Origin: Phoma sp. XZ068
Lineage: Eukaryota; Ascomycota; Dothideomycetes; Pleosporales; Didymellaceae
Assembly: GCA_004835665.1 (NCBI GenBank)
Contig: RBKR01000016.1
Coordinates: forward strand, 186,001-250,000
Direction: 5' to 3'
Length of the DNA stretch: 64,000 nt
In this document: positions 42,045-50,948 of the stretch, piece by piece
How positions within the stretch are numbered: position 1 is the first letter of the stretch
Layout: every line of letters begins with the position of its first letter
Notes under the pieces: generated by a model
The model's database searches: none
What the model saw: only the letters and a program-made list of their open reading frames with translations
What the model was told of the DNA's origin: nothing
Program-made: the position numbers and the translations under genes

Positions 42045-43337
42045 TTATACTATACCATCCAGAGCATCAAGCACTGCATTCAAGATAAAGCTGCCATGAG
42101 CCGGTCTCCTTTGGGCATACAATGGGTCATTCTCTATCTGATAGAGAGCAGCCTGCTCCGTGGCACGCCGTTCTGCAGTGCCCTCCCAACCCCATTGCTC
42201 TCGAAACACCACCCATGCCTTGTCACGGTTCTGTCTCAAAAGCTTCAAGCGCACGTCATTCTCATTAAATAAGGCCTTAAGCGGTGTTGGTGGTTCGACG
42301 TATTTTTGATGTTCTGGTTCCTCAATTACATGAGTAGTGAATTCTCCAGGCTGATCAAATTGGACCTCGCACTCTGGCGCCGGACATTGGAACGGTTCGT
42401 GGTTGCCGTTGAAGTGATGTGCCTCTATGGCTGCTGTGAGCATAACAAATGTCGTGTACTCATGTTGGAAATGCAGATAGTTCTTGTAGCGTTGGTTCTC
42501 GTACGCACCAAGGAAACCGCTAAAGAGCTTGTTGGGCAAGATGACTCTAATCTTAACCCTAGGCGGGATCTCAATCCATTCTCTGACAACGCTAACATCT
42601 TTGATGTTTTTGATTTGTTGCCACATACTTCTTTCTGCCCTTAAGTCTCGGCGCTTTTGAGCCTTGAGGAAGGAAAAGAGAACCTCTATGTTTGAGGTAC
42701 ACAAATGAGCGAGCTTCCTGAAAATGTCCGGTGGCAATTCGCTTCGTGTTCGTACATAGCTTTCGCACAAGGTCACACGCTTCACGCGAGGAAAGTGAGT
42801 TCGTATGTTTTGCCAAAATTCTCGGATACGTTCTTCTAATCGGCCTGCCGGCATGGCCTGCACTTCTTCCGGCTGATCACCATAGCAATGATGATTGCTC
42901 ATCCAGTAATCTTCATTCATCCATCGAACCTGGATTTCAAGCTGCTCGATGAAGGGTAAAAACCTCGTGTCGTAGAGTGTATCGCCGGCATAGCAGCCGC
43001 GAAGTATCCAGTCTGTATCAACGCAAAACCAAGCGTCTGGGCTAGAGAATAACAATTTCTCTGCCTCGGCGCGGACGCGAGACGATGTGTGCATAAGCTG
43101 AAAGAGCGTTGGAATATCGCATAGTCCAATGATATGAAGCTGTAATTCCACAGGTAGGTCAGGAAATTGAGGAAAAGCGAGGCTTGACCGGTGCGCCTGT
43201 TCTAATTGAAGAACGTAGCGTGTGAAGGGAACGAGCAACTCCCCCTCATCAGTGGTGTGGAGTTTCAAATCGAGCGGCTGTTTCCATATGTTCTTGGGAA
43301 TCGCTCGAAACATGGTCGTGATGTTGAAGGCCTGCAA
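42045..43337 (-). CDS. F-box domain protein
   Basis: A 430-aa single-exon protein. An F-box-like motif lies at about 57-95 (FPDLPVELQLHIIGLCDIPTLFQLMHTSS), placing it among the many fungal F-box proteins that recruit targets to SCF ubiquitin ligases. The body is helical. Residues about 317-345 contain CPAPECEVQFDQPGEFTTHV...EPEH, which resembles a single C2H2-type finger (C-x4-C...H...H) and could be metal-bound. The C-terminus is charged (RQNRDKAWVVFREQWGWEG). There are two possible starts, M1 and M9. The target is unknown. Intact, unlike the F-box-type pseudogene upstream. Confidence 0.75.
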   Translation of the reverse strand: MQAFNITTMFRAIPKNIWKQPLDLKLHTTDEGELLVPFTRYVLQLEQAHRSSLAFPQFPDLPVELQLHIIGLCDIPTLFQLMHTSSRVRAEAEKLLFSSPDAWFCVDTDWILRGCYAGDTLYDTRFLPFIEQLEIQVRWMNEDYWMSNHHCYGDQPEEVQAMPAGRLEERIREFWQNIRTHFPRVKRVTLCESYVRTRSELPPDIFRKLAHLCTSNIEVLFSFLKAQKRRDLRAERSMWQQIKNIKDVSVVREWIEIPPRVKIRVILPNKLFSGFLGAYENQRYKNYLHFQHEYTTFVMLTAAIEAHHFNGNHEPFQCPAPECEVQFDQPGEFTTHVIEEPEHQKYVEPPTPLKALFNENDVRLKLLRQNRDKAWVVFREQWGWEGTAERRATEQAALYQIENDPLYAQRRPAHGSFILNAVLDALDGIV

Positions 43338-44088
43338 GTCGGTTTGTACCGTACGGGTGACAAAGTTGTAACAAAGTTGAAAGCTGAGAAGGACTTGCTG
43401 TTATGCAGAACAAGAAATATCTTCTAACTTAAGGAAGCTTTCTAAAGTCGGGCTGCGTGATTGGGGATGCACGCCTTGCTGTACTGTTGCACGACTAGGT
43501 GCTCCGTGGATTTTAACGTTGTTGTTCCGGTGGTCTGATGAAAGCACGGCACTAGCGGCACTGCACAAGCGTTGATTGACTCACGAAAACGTAGCTCGGA
43601 ACAATTTAGGCGCGACGCACTTCGGTGTCCAAGCCACAGACTGCGGGCATTTCCAGTGCTCAGGGCCAGCAAATTGGTCCCTTCCGCCCCACAGCCGCGG
43701 TAGACGCTCTTCCACCATCTCTAATTCTACACTGGAGAGGAGATCCCTAGTTTCGGACATCGGACATTTGTGCGTTTCCCCTTAATGATTCAAAGATGTG
43801 TCTCATACATTCACGGACAGCTATGGTGAAGCTAGGCTAGAGGAGCTTCGCGATCGGACACCGAGCTTGCTGGGGTACAGCTCCAGGAAGGTCCCAATGC
43901 AATGACCGTGTTACATGTCAATCCTCTGGGCTGCATATAAAAACATAAGTATACATCGTGACTATAATGGAGACTCTTCCAACTCATCACATTCACTGCT
44001 ATTATTCCATCGTTACCCACTTCTCTTGCTGTCTGGAACAGCAGTTCATTCGTTTAAGTTCTTCCCAGACGTCTCTTACGCTGGCAAT
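43338..44088. other. Intergenic, divergent promoter region
   Basis: Head-to-head spacer between the F-box gene and the repeat-containing secreted gene. A TATA element (43936-43942) serves the latter; nothing else is noted. Confidence 0.45.
43936..43942 (+). promoter_or_regulatory. TATA-box-like element
   Basis: TATAAAA about 147 bp upstream of the ATG at 44089. Support is positional only. Confidence 0.45.
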
Positions 44089-45364
44089 ATGCGAACAGCC
44101 GGTCTGCTCTCCCTCGTGGCCATCTTCAACCTTGCGCACGCGGACATAGTCTGCAAGGACTCGAAACTCAGCCGTGGGTGTCCACTCTAGATCTGCAGTA
44201 GCTACAAGCCTCCAAGATGATTCGATCACTACGTTGATGGAATATCTTTGTGGTGCTGCAGAGGGCGAAACTTTTGTCGCGCATCAATCGGGTTCCACTG
44301 TCTTCACTATCACCCGTACGGAGGCTGTGCCTGGCGCCGGCGATTGCAAACAGAACTTCAATGCTGTCGTAAAACAATGCGTTGTGGACGAAAATGCCAC
44401 GGGAGGTACGGCTACCGCTAATGGGCTGGTATTCGAAGTCCATCACGATGTTACAAGGTCTCCAAATGGTGCTCGACGTGCTTTGGGAGCAGCACTTGGG
44501 AAAAGACTAGCATCGAAGCCAGCCACTGGAAACCCAGCTCCTGCGAAACCAGCTCCTGCGAAACCAGCTCCTGCGAAACCAGCTCCTGCGAAACCAGCTC
44601 CTGCGAAACCAGCTCCTGCGAAACCAGCTCCTGCGAAACCAGCTCCTGCAAAATCAAACCCGAAAAAATGTCCGGTAAAGAAACCCGGCGCTCAGAAGCC
44701 AGCATCCAAAAAACCCGGCACAAGAACCATCAGGGATGTACTCTCAAGGATTGTCCCTCAGTTTCTTCGGCGATCCAGTCCAACGCCATCAGAGCTCGAG
44801 GCAATGGAGGAGCTTGCAACTCGTTGCGAGGATAAGCCCATGGCAGCCCGTGCAGGCTGGGGTAATACGTATTTTGGGTTTTATAAGGAAAGCCCGGCGA
44901 AACCGCTTTTCAGAGACAATGTCAAGCAAATCGTTGCCACCAAGTTCCAAGATGTGATGAGGCTAACGAGTGATGTGACCATTGTTGCCGGTCTACATAT
45001 TCCCAGGGATGGAATCTACCTGGGCACTATTGCGCACGGCAATGGCGAGCAAAAGTTCCAGCAGTTGGCTCCAGTCTCGGCGCCAAAACTATGGTCGAAG
45101 ATGTCGCATCGCAAACCTAAAATTGAAGATGGTGAACAACTGCCTAGTCTGTATCACGCGGAGGATGTGGCCATGTTCAACTACGAGAGCGAGAACCCCG
45201 GACTCCCAGACAATCGAAAGTACCCTGAGGGTACATATATCGTGGCGTATGGCCGTAAACGAGGGTTTAATACCGCAGGGCCAGTAGCCCCGTGTGGCTT
45301 CGGCAATGCTCGGATCGAGCCGCACTGTCAATCAGTACTGAATTCGTTTCACATTGACTACTAG
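44089..45364 (+). CDS. Secreted protein with PAPAK repeats; frame change after signal peptide
   Basis: The ATG at 44089 opens a signal peptide (MRTAGLLSLVAIFNLAHA) and DIVCKDSKLSR, but this frame stops at 44188. The body continues in the next frame: GVHSRSAVATSLQDDSITTL, CGAAEGETFVAHQSG, then PAPAK x8 and a Lys/Pro-rich hinge, and a C-terminal domain (WGNTYFGFYKESPAKPLFRD through CGFGNARIEPHCQ) to the TAG at 45362. About 410 aa in all. The join needs a one-base shift or an intron of length 3n+1. The only plausible one is 43 bp (44174-44216, GTGGGT...CCAAG), which would delete the conserved-looking GVHSRSAVATSLQ. An assembly indel or recent frameshift mutation is therefore also possible. Without the signal peptide the first ATG of the body frame is at 44237. 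Function unknown, probably extracellular. Confidence 0.65.
44534..44653 (+). repeat. 15-bp coding minisatellite, 8 copies
   Basis: Eight tandem copies of CCAGCTCCTGCGAAA, identical except for one G-to-A in the last copy. They encode PAPAK repeated eight times inside the secreted protein. Near-perfect identity at silent sites points to recent expansion or ongoing homogenisation. Confidence 0.97.
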
Positions 45365-45531
45365 TGTTCAGGCAAGGGGTCGGAGGGTCTCAACAGTACA
45401 TAGGAGGAGCTTCGATATAGGTTACGTGGGTTTAAATATCAGTCAAAATCTTAGAGAGTAATAGTGCAAGTTTAAGACACACTAAACGTATTATAATAGC
45501 TCGAAGAAGAAAGCGACGCGTGATCATGTGG

Positions 45532-46336
45532 TTAACCCAAGTGTATACCAGGGACTGGAGTCATCGTCTGATCCAGTAGAACAAGCCTACTTCCCCACCC
45601 AATGACCCGGCCAAACAGAAGAGGCAATCCGTATTTGAACCATGAGAATGGCAGCAGTAGCTTGATCTCTGGCAGAAGGATCTCTTTCCTGAGGCTCCTC
45701 GCAACGACTTGAGGCGTAGACGTACCGGTAAAATCGCCGATGGCTTGCAGCATGATGTCCACGACCTCGTCCGGCTGGCTCAAGAAAGGCGAATGACTGG
45801 TCCGGAGCTCCCTATGCTCTGCCGTTGCCCCTAGCCCTCTCGCTATCCCAACGTTCAGACGCTGGGCTTTGACCGGCATTCCCTGGTCTTCGATAGTGCC
45901 GATATACCACACAGGAACGTCGCACCAGCCTGCGTATGAATACTCGCCACCTTCGAAAAGCGACCTGACACTCTGCGTGGTGAGTTGCGAGATCTAGTAC
46001 TCTGCTTCTTCGTCCATTACTTCGTGATAGAAGAATTCCCGCGGCGGCTTAACTATGCCTGCGAAGCCGGTTTCCTTATTAACGCCCCACGTGGGTGGTG
46101 CATGAAAGCTAGTCCAGTGAGCGTGAAACCAGACACGATGAAGATTCGGCCTATCACATAGCCGTCTCGAGGTTGTTGGGACTGTGGCCGTGCGAAACCT
46201 TTGATTGCGCTGTTGCCCACCATGCCTCCATATGAATGCGCGACAATGACTACGTTCCGGCCTTGAGCCAACTCGTGTGAGATTGTCGCGCGAGCAGCGT
46301 CGAGGTCATCTTTGGATGTCGCTTCTCGGTCACCTT
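45532..46336 (-). pseudogene. 5'-truncated, frameshifted alpha/beta hydrolase
   Basis: Read 5' to 3' on the minus strand, similarity begins abruptly near 46,336 with ATSKDDLDAARATISHEL and the nucleophile-elbow region NVVIVAHSYGGMVGNSAIKG. A frame change occurs near 46,080. The next piece, NKETGFAGIVKPPREFFYHE, has a TAG near 46,000 before ISQLTTQSVRSLFEGGEYS and VPVWYIGTIEDQGMPVKAQR. The last piece carries the catalytic His region RTSHSPFLSQPDEVVDIM. This is the usual architecture of small fungal AB-hydrolase_6 esterases minus about the first 70 residues. The missing 5' end coincides exactly with the start of an AT-rich block, so insertion or rearrangement probably removed it. Confidence 0.75.
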
Positions 46337-46624
46337 ACTCTAACTATACTAAAACAACTCTACCTATAACCTATCTATATCTATACAACCTATCCTCTAC
46401 CTATACTCCACCCTAGCCTACTAGGTAAGAGGTATCTATTTACTAGCATAGTCTAGATCAATACTATTATCTTAAAACTTAAAAGTATCTAGGTATTATA
46501 TACAAGTCTCTTCATACAATTCTGCTATAATATTTTTATATACTAGCTCTAGATTCTTATTAACTATTACTAACGTTAATACTTTTTATATAGGGTTTAA
46601 TAAATTGTCTTTCTAATTGCAATT
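46337..46624. repeat. AT-rich, TpA-heavy block (RIP-like repeat remnant)
   Basis: About 290 bp, visibly depleted in G and rich in CTATA/CTATC/TATA strings (for example CCTATCTATATCTATAC and TATTTTTATATACTAG), sharply different from its flanks. This is what repeat-induced point mutation leaves of transposon sequence. It carries no open frame. Confidence 0.65.
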
Positions 46625-46756
46625 TGTCAGGACCCAGCTCCAAGCCGCGAGGTTAAACAAGCACCAAAAAGGTCAACAGTACTCACTGACTGTGAGTACC
46701 AGCTCGGAACAGTACTTATCGTCATCCCGAGCCCTTCCAGCTCATTGGGCCTGACA
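46625..46756. mobile_element. 132-bp element with TGTCAGG...CCTGACA ends (solo-LTR- or MITE-like)
   Basis: The element begins TGTCAGGACCCA and ends GGGCCTGACA, giving 7-bp perfect terminal inverted repeats with TG...CA ends. Its base composition is ordinary, while AT-rich RIP-like sequence lies on both sides. It is non-coding. TG...CA ends fit an LTR of a fungal Ty3-type element, but 132 bp is short and I see no clean 5-bp target duplication (flanks CAATT and CTAAT). A miniature inverted-repeat element is an alternative. Confidence 0.5.
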
Positions 46757-47963
46757 CTAATTAGGTCACATGTGTATAATTGTATCTTAATATTTTTAAA
46801 TTTAGCTTAACTTAATTATTAGCAATTAGTAAGCATAAGTCCTGTTCAACGAGCAGTAGGCACCTAAGTAACTAACATAGTGCATAAGCGTAAGGGCTGG
46901 AAAATTTACAGGGCTTGGGCCACTTGGCGCAAGATGTGAACGGAAGGAGAGCGTTAAAATGAAACCAAAGGACAAAGTTGCGGAGGCCATTTTTATAGCA
47001 TGCGCAGGCATAATGCTGACACAGAGTAAGCGTGTTTGTAAACAAGCTGAACTTTGCTTGTGGCCGCCTTTTGGGCTCGATACTGATTGTTGTTAGAAAA
47101 GATGACTAAGCAGGCTTTTCAAAACAAGGGTAAGATAGCGTGCACCAGGCCCGTCATTTTTGGCGGCATCCTCCTGCACAATTGTAGGGCGTGTTAAAAT
47201 GAGGTACATGCCTAGGCAAATACCCACTGTTGTATGTTTTTGTCCAATTTTTGGCTCAGCGGGAGGCAGAAAGCACAGAAGGATCTCCAGCTCTTCGCAG
47301 CTTACAGCTGGAAGCAAATTGCGGATTGCATCTGCCAGGTTAGTAGCCTCGAAACTCAGTTGGGGGGTGATTCTCTTGTGGCATCATGATACTCCTGCTT
47401 TGACTACCACTCAATACTTTTTGGCATGTCGTTGAAACGTTGACCAGCGTACCCTCAGCAAGCAGAGCGAACGGAAAGCGGCCCGAAACTACCCAATGCC
47501 GAGCACCGAGGTTCTTCCAGCCGACCCACTTCACCCCAGTCCAGTCGATCCTGAAATCGGATTGCTCGCAACTAACTTCTGCTGCTGATCAATCAAGGAT
47601 CACAAGATCGTCTTTCTCTATCGTGACTCGTGATTACTCCTTGACAGTCTTCGATACCGTCTCTGAGTCTCCAAACCTCCGGCCCGACATACCTACCTAG
47701 GTAGGTACCGTCTTGTACGTGATCGTCCAAGTACGGTGCAGCGAGATGCAGCGTTAACTCGCAAGACTAGCCGCAAAGACTGAGAAACTGCGAGGATAGC
47801 CAGGTTTGGAAGCTGCAGTAACGTCGGAGCACATGCAATTTGCCGCAACAGCATCAGGTGCACCTTCGACTTCGAAATCCCTATCTTATTTGAGATTGTC
47901 CGACCAGCGCAAACAATTTCTTCAGTCTTCTTCTCTTGAACCCAGTTCTGTTCTTCAAGCACA
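46757..47963. other. Gene-poor flank
   Basis: An AT-rich stretch to about 46,830, then ordinary composition without a supportable gene. The 18-bp perfect palindrome TACCTACCTAGGTAGGTA lies at 47690-47707, about 260 bp upstream of the acyltransferase ATG. Confidence 0.45.
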
Positions 47964-49604
47964 ATGTCACAATCTCAATACCCCCAATTTACCTGGCATA
48001 AGACCAAGCCTGGCCACTGGGAGCGGGAGATCGACGAAGCAGAGCGCTTCTACACATGTCTCGCCAAATCGTACGAAGGCAGCGGCCGCATGTACTTTGC
48101 CATCACAGGCTTCGTTTCAGTTTCGGTCGATATTGCGAACGGCTCGTCTGGATACGATGTCGACGAAGCCCTTCGCAAAGCATGGTTGAAGCTTCGCTAC
48201 GATTGTCCAACAATCGCATCTCGTGTCGATTACAGTAGCGAGCGAAGCACATACGTTAAGTCGTACACAGCTTTCGACCCTGCTCATCTCGACTTTTCTA
48301 CCGAATCATGGCTCAGCGAGAGTTTTGTTCCTATTACGCCGAATATGACTGGATTGGAATGGTGCAATTCAGACCCGCTTGCCCCAAAGACTCCCACATT
48401 GTTTGTCATCACTCCTCCATACACCAACGGAGGTAAAAGCCCCGTTGTGCACCGAGATCTCATTCTTCGATCGCCGCACGATATCAGTAAGTCTGCCGGA
48501 TAGTATGAGGGTGATCGTTTAGCTGACAAACGACATTGTAAAGTCGACGGCATCGGTACACTTCAACTGCTCAACAAGTTACTGGAGTATGCCGCTCAAT
48601 ATCATGACTATCCAACAACCTTTGAGCTACCTACCCCAGGCAGTGAGAGCCGTAATCTCAGCCCACCACTTCGAGTTGCAGCTTCGATTCCTCCCATCCT
48701 TACGCTTGATCAACAGGAGCGCATACAAAGCCTCATCTCACGCAATGCAGGACTTCGCCAGCATACAGAAATCCTCACCATTCCATTCACGCAAGGCCAA
48801 GTGGTCCCAGGAAAGCACCAACGCATCTCTCTTGCCCTCTCAGCCACCGATACCGCTCGAGTGCTGCACGCATGCAAAGAGCTTGGTGCAACAGTTACAC
48901 ATGTATACCACGCCAGTATTGCTCTCATTCTTCGAGATTTGCAACCGTCACATGACGAGGAAAGAACTGCACAATACGTCAACTACTGTTTGATTAACGA
49001 GCGGCCTAATTGCGTACCTCCGTACAATACTACTGACCACGCAGCTACTGTATATCACACCGTCTCTGGAGACAGTCTTGCTCTCGATCTTACCATTCCA
49101 TCCATTGTAGATCGATCAGATAAGCGTCATCCAAGTCCACAAGATGCTCAAACAGAATTCCGTGACCTCGTCCACAAGGTCAAAGCCTTCTATACTCCTA
49201 TTCGCAACTCCCCTGAGAATCTCGCACTTGCACCGTCGTTCTGGTCCATGGGCACACCGCATATTGCCAATCCCGGTTCTAAACCCTCACTCGACACACC
49301 TGTACCTGCACCAAATCCATCGCCCTCCGTCTCAATCTCTTCCATGGGCAAGATTGATTCGATTATCAGCCCGCGCCATGGTGCGTACAGTGTAAAAGAC
49401 GCTTGGGTCACAGGAGAGGAGCTGGGCACTGGCCTTGGAGTGTTCTTGGGTACGTGGCAGGGACGACTGCAATTGAGTGCTGCGTACAATGAGGCGTGGC
49501 ATGACCGGGAAGAAGTCAGAGGGTTCCTCGAGGGGTGTTGTGGGATTGTCTGGAGTGGTCTCGGGCTGGGAGATGGGCATGATGGAGCACCACGATATGA
49601 ATGA
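47964..49604 (+). CDS. Condensation-fold acyltransferase (TRI3-like O-acetyltransferase family)
   Basis: Exons 47964-48486 and 48544-49604 join across a 57-bp intron (GTAAGT donor, TAGCTGAC branch, AAG acceptor; phases 1+2) to give 527 aa. The splice completes the family's catalytic HxxxDG motif: SPHDI plus IDGIGTLQLLN (His about 172, Asp about 176). The domain is CoA-dependent acyltransferase/condensation-like: N-terminal half up to the motif, then LSATDTARVLHACKELGATV, VNYCLINERPNC and the C-terminal SISSMGKIDSIISPRHG sheet, followed by FLGTWQGRLQLSAAYNEAWH. Related fungal proteins acylate sesquiterpenes or other secondary metabolites, but no biosynthetic enzyme neighbours it here, so the substrate is open. 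No signal peptide. Confidence 0.85.
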
Positions 49605-50948
49605 GTGCATTAACAGTTCGCGAGTTTAATTGAGTTGCTTTGAAACAGCGATGTTCTGATGGGAGGCTATTCGAGCTGGACTGTTACTGATTGGAACGAA
49701 CTCATTTACACCCTGAATATTGTCCGCTCCCGAGCAGCTTTTCTTTCTTTCTGAATTGAGAGGAATACCCGATCTTCGGATCCATGGCCCTTGATCCTGC
49801 CCCAAATGTCCTCTTCGCCAACCCACACTCACGCGCCTTTCTCCAAATTTCGTACAACCCACTCCAAATGCATCGGTACAAGTTTCAGCCAATCCCCACA
49901 TCTCCGACATCTGTTAGAGCACTCGGTTACCTTCTAACAAGAAGGCACCTTACCTGAACGACCATGGCACAAGGGATCTTTCGTACAGCCGGGGCGCGCG
50001 ATCGATGGAGCACAGCGCCGAATCCGGTGGGGTGTACATGTGCTGATGGTATGTAGTACGGTCGATAGCGTCAACCAAGCTCATGCTTTTGGATCGACTT
50101 GAGAATGGAAGCTCGGTCTTGTTGGTTGGTGATTGTTGCAATCAATTGTTCTACTGTAATCGACTTCATCACTAATCGCATTACTAGGGTGGATTACTAA
50201 GGTGGTATGTCCCAAGCGTTCTTGGTGGACAAGGCATCAAGTCTCTGAGAGCACTCCTCTAGCGATGCTGAGAGTATTCTACGGCTTACGTCTAGGTCGT
50301 TGAAGCGCCTGCATCTATTGGGTGTCAGGTTCCTAAACATTTTCCGTTTGGACGTCGACTCTTGAGGCTAGTACACCGCTCACATCGCCTGAGTTGGCAG
50401 GGCATTCGGAGCCGCCGTCATGTGGCAACCAAGTCGTGGCTTTGTATTCAGGCGGTATTAACCGCGCTGTTCTACCTGGCGTCTTGGCGCTTACCCTGAT
50501 TCCCCAGGGACCCTACTATCAACAGCACTGACATCCTCGCTCGGGCGGTGTCCGCAGTCTACGCCAAGGCTCATACGAACGTGACGTATCGAAACAAATG
50601 GTTGACATTTCATTTGTTCTAGGGCGAGATCCATTGCGGTAGCAATACATGGAGGGACGCTAGCGTGGCTTGGTGGCAAAGTCGTCTACCTACCTTAATT
50701 GCCTAGAATAAACTGAAGTAAAGGTGTCAGTCGGTCAGAACTCCAGTGGGTCACGGTCAAAGTGGTAGTGATTTGCAAGCCGTAGCCAGCTGAGCACCCG
50801 TCGAGGGTATTTGGCTATGATACGCACAGCAAAAGTGCTCGCATCGCCTGATTCAGGTGCAGTCTGATGGGGCTGCTGCCCCAACGCGTATACCACGGTC
50901 ACCTCACCTGGCGGCCCAGTCGCGCATAGGTGTATGTTGTCTACCAGG
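49605..50948. other. Intergenic region with possible regulator C-terminal extension
   Basis: About 1.3 kb. Most holds nothing recognisable. The part at 50,735-50,948 is an open minus-strand frame in a different phase from the regulator's last exon (ending RRVLSWLRLANHYHFDRDPL and EF), which could be an alternative C-terminus of that gene. Confidence 0.45.

Noticed and set aside
47093..47317. Minus-strand frame ending LVLKSLLSHLF with protein-like text upstream
   Set aside because: Short, no start context, no recognisable domain, in a repeat-flanked region; may be a remnant, but the evidence is too thin.
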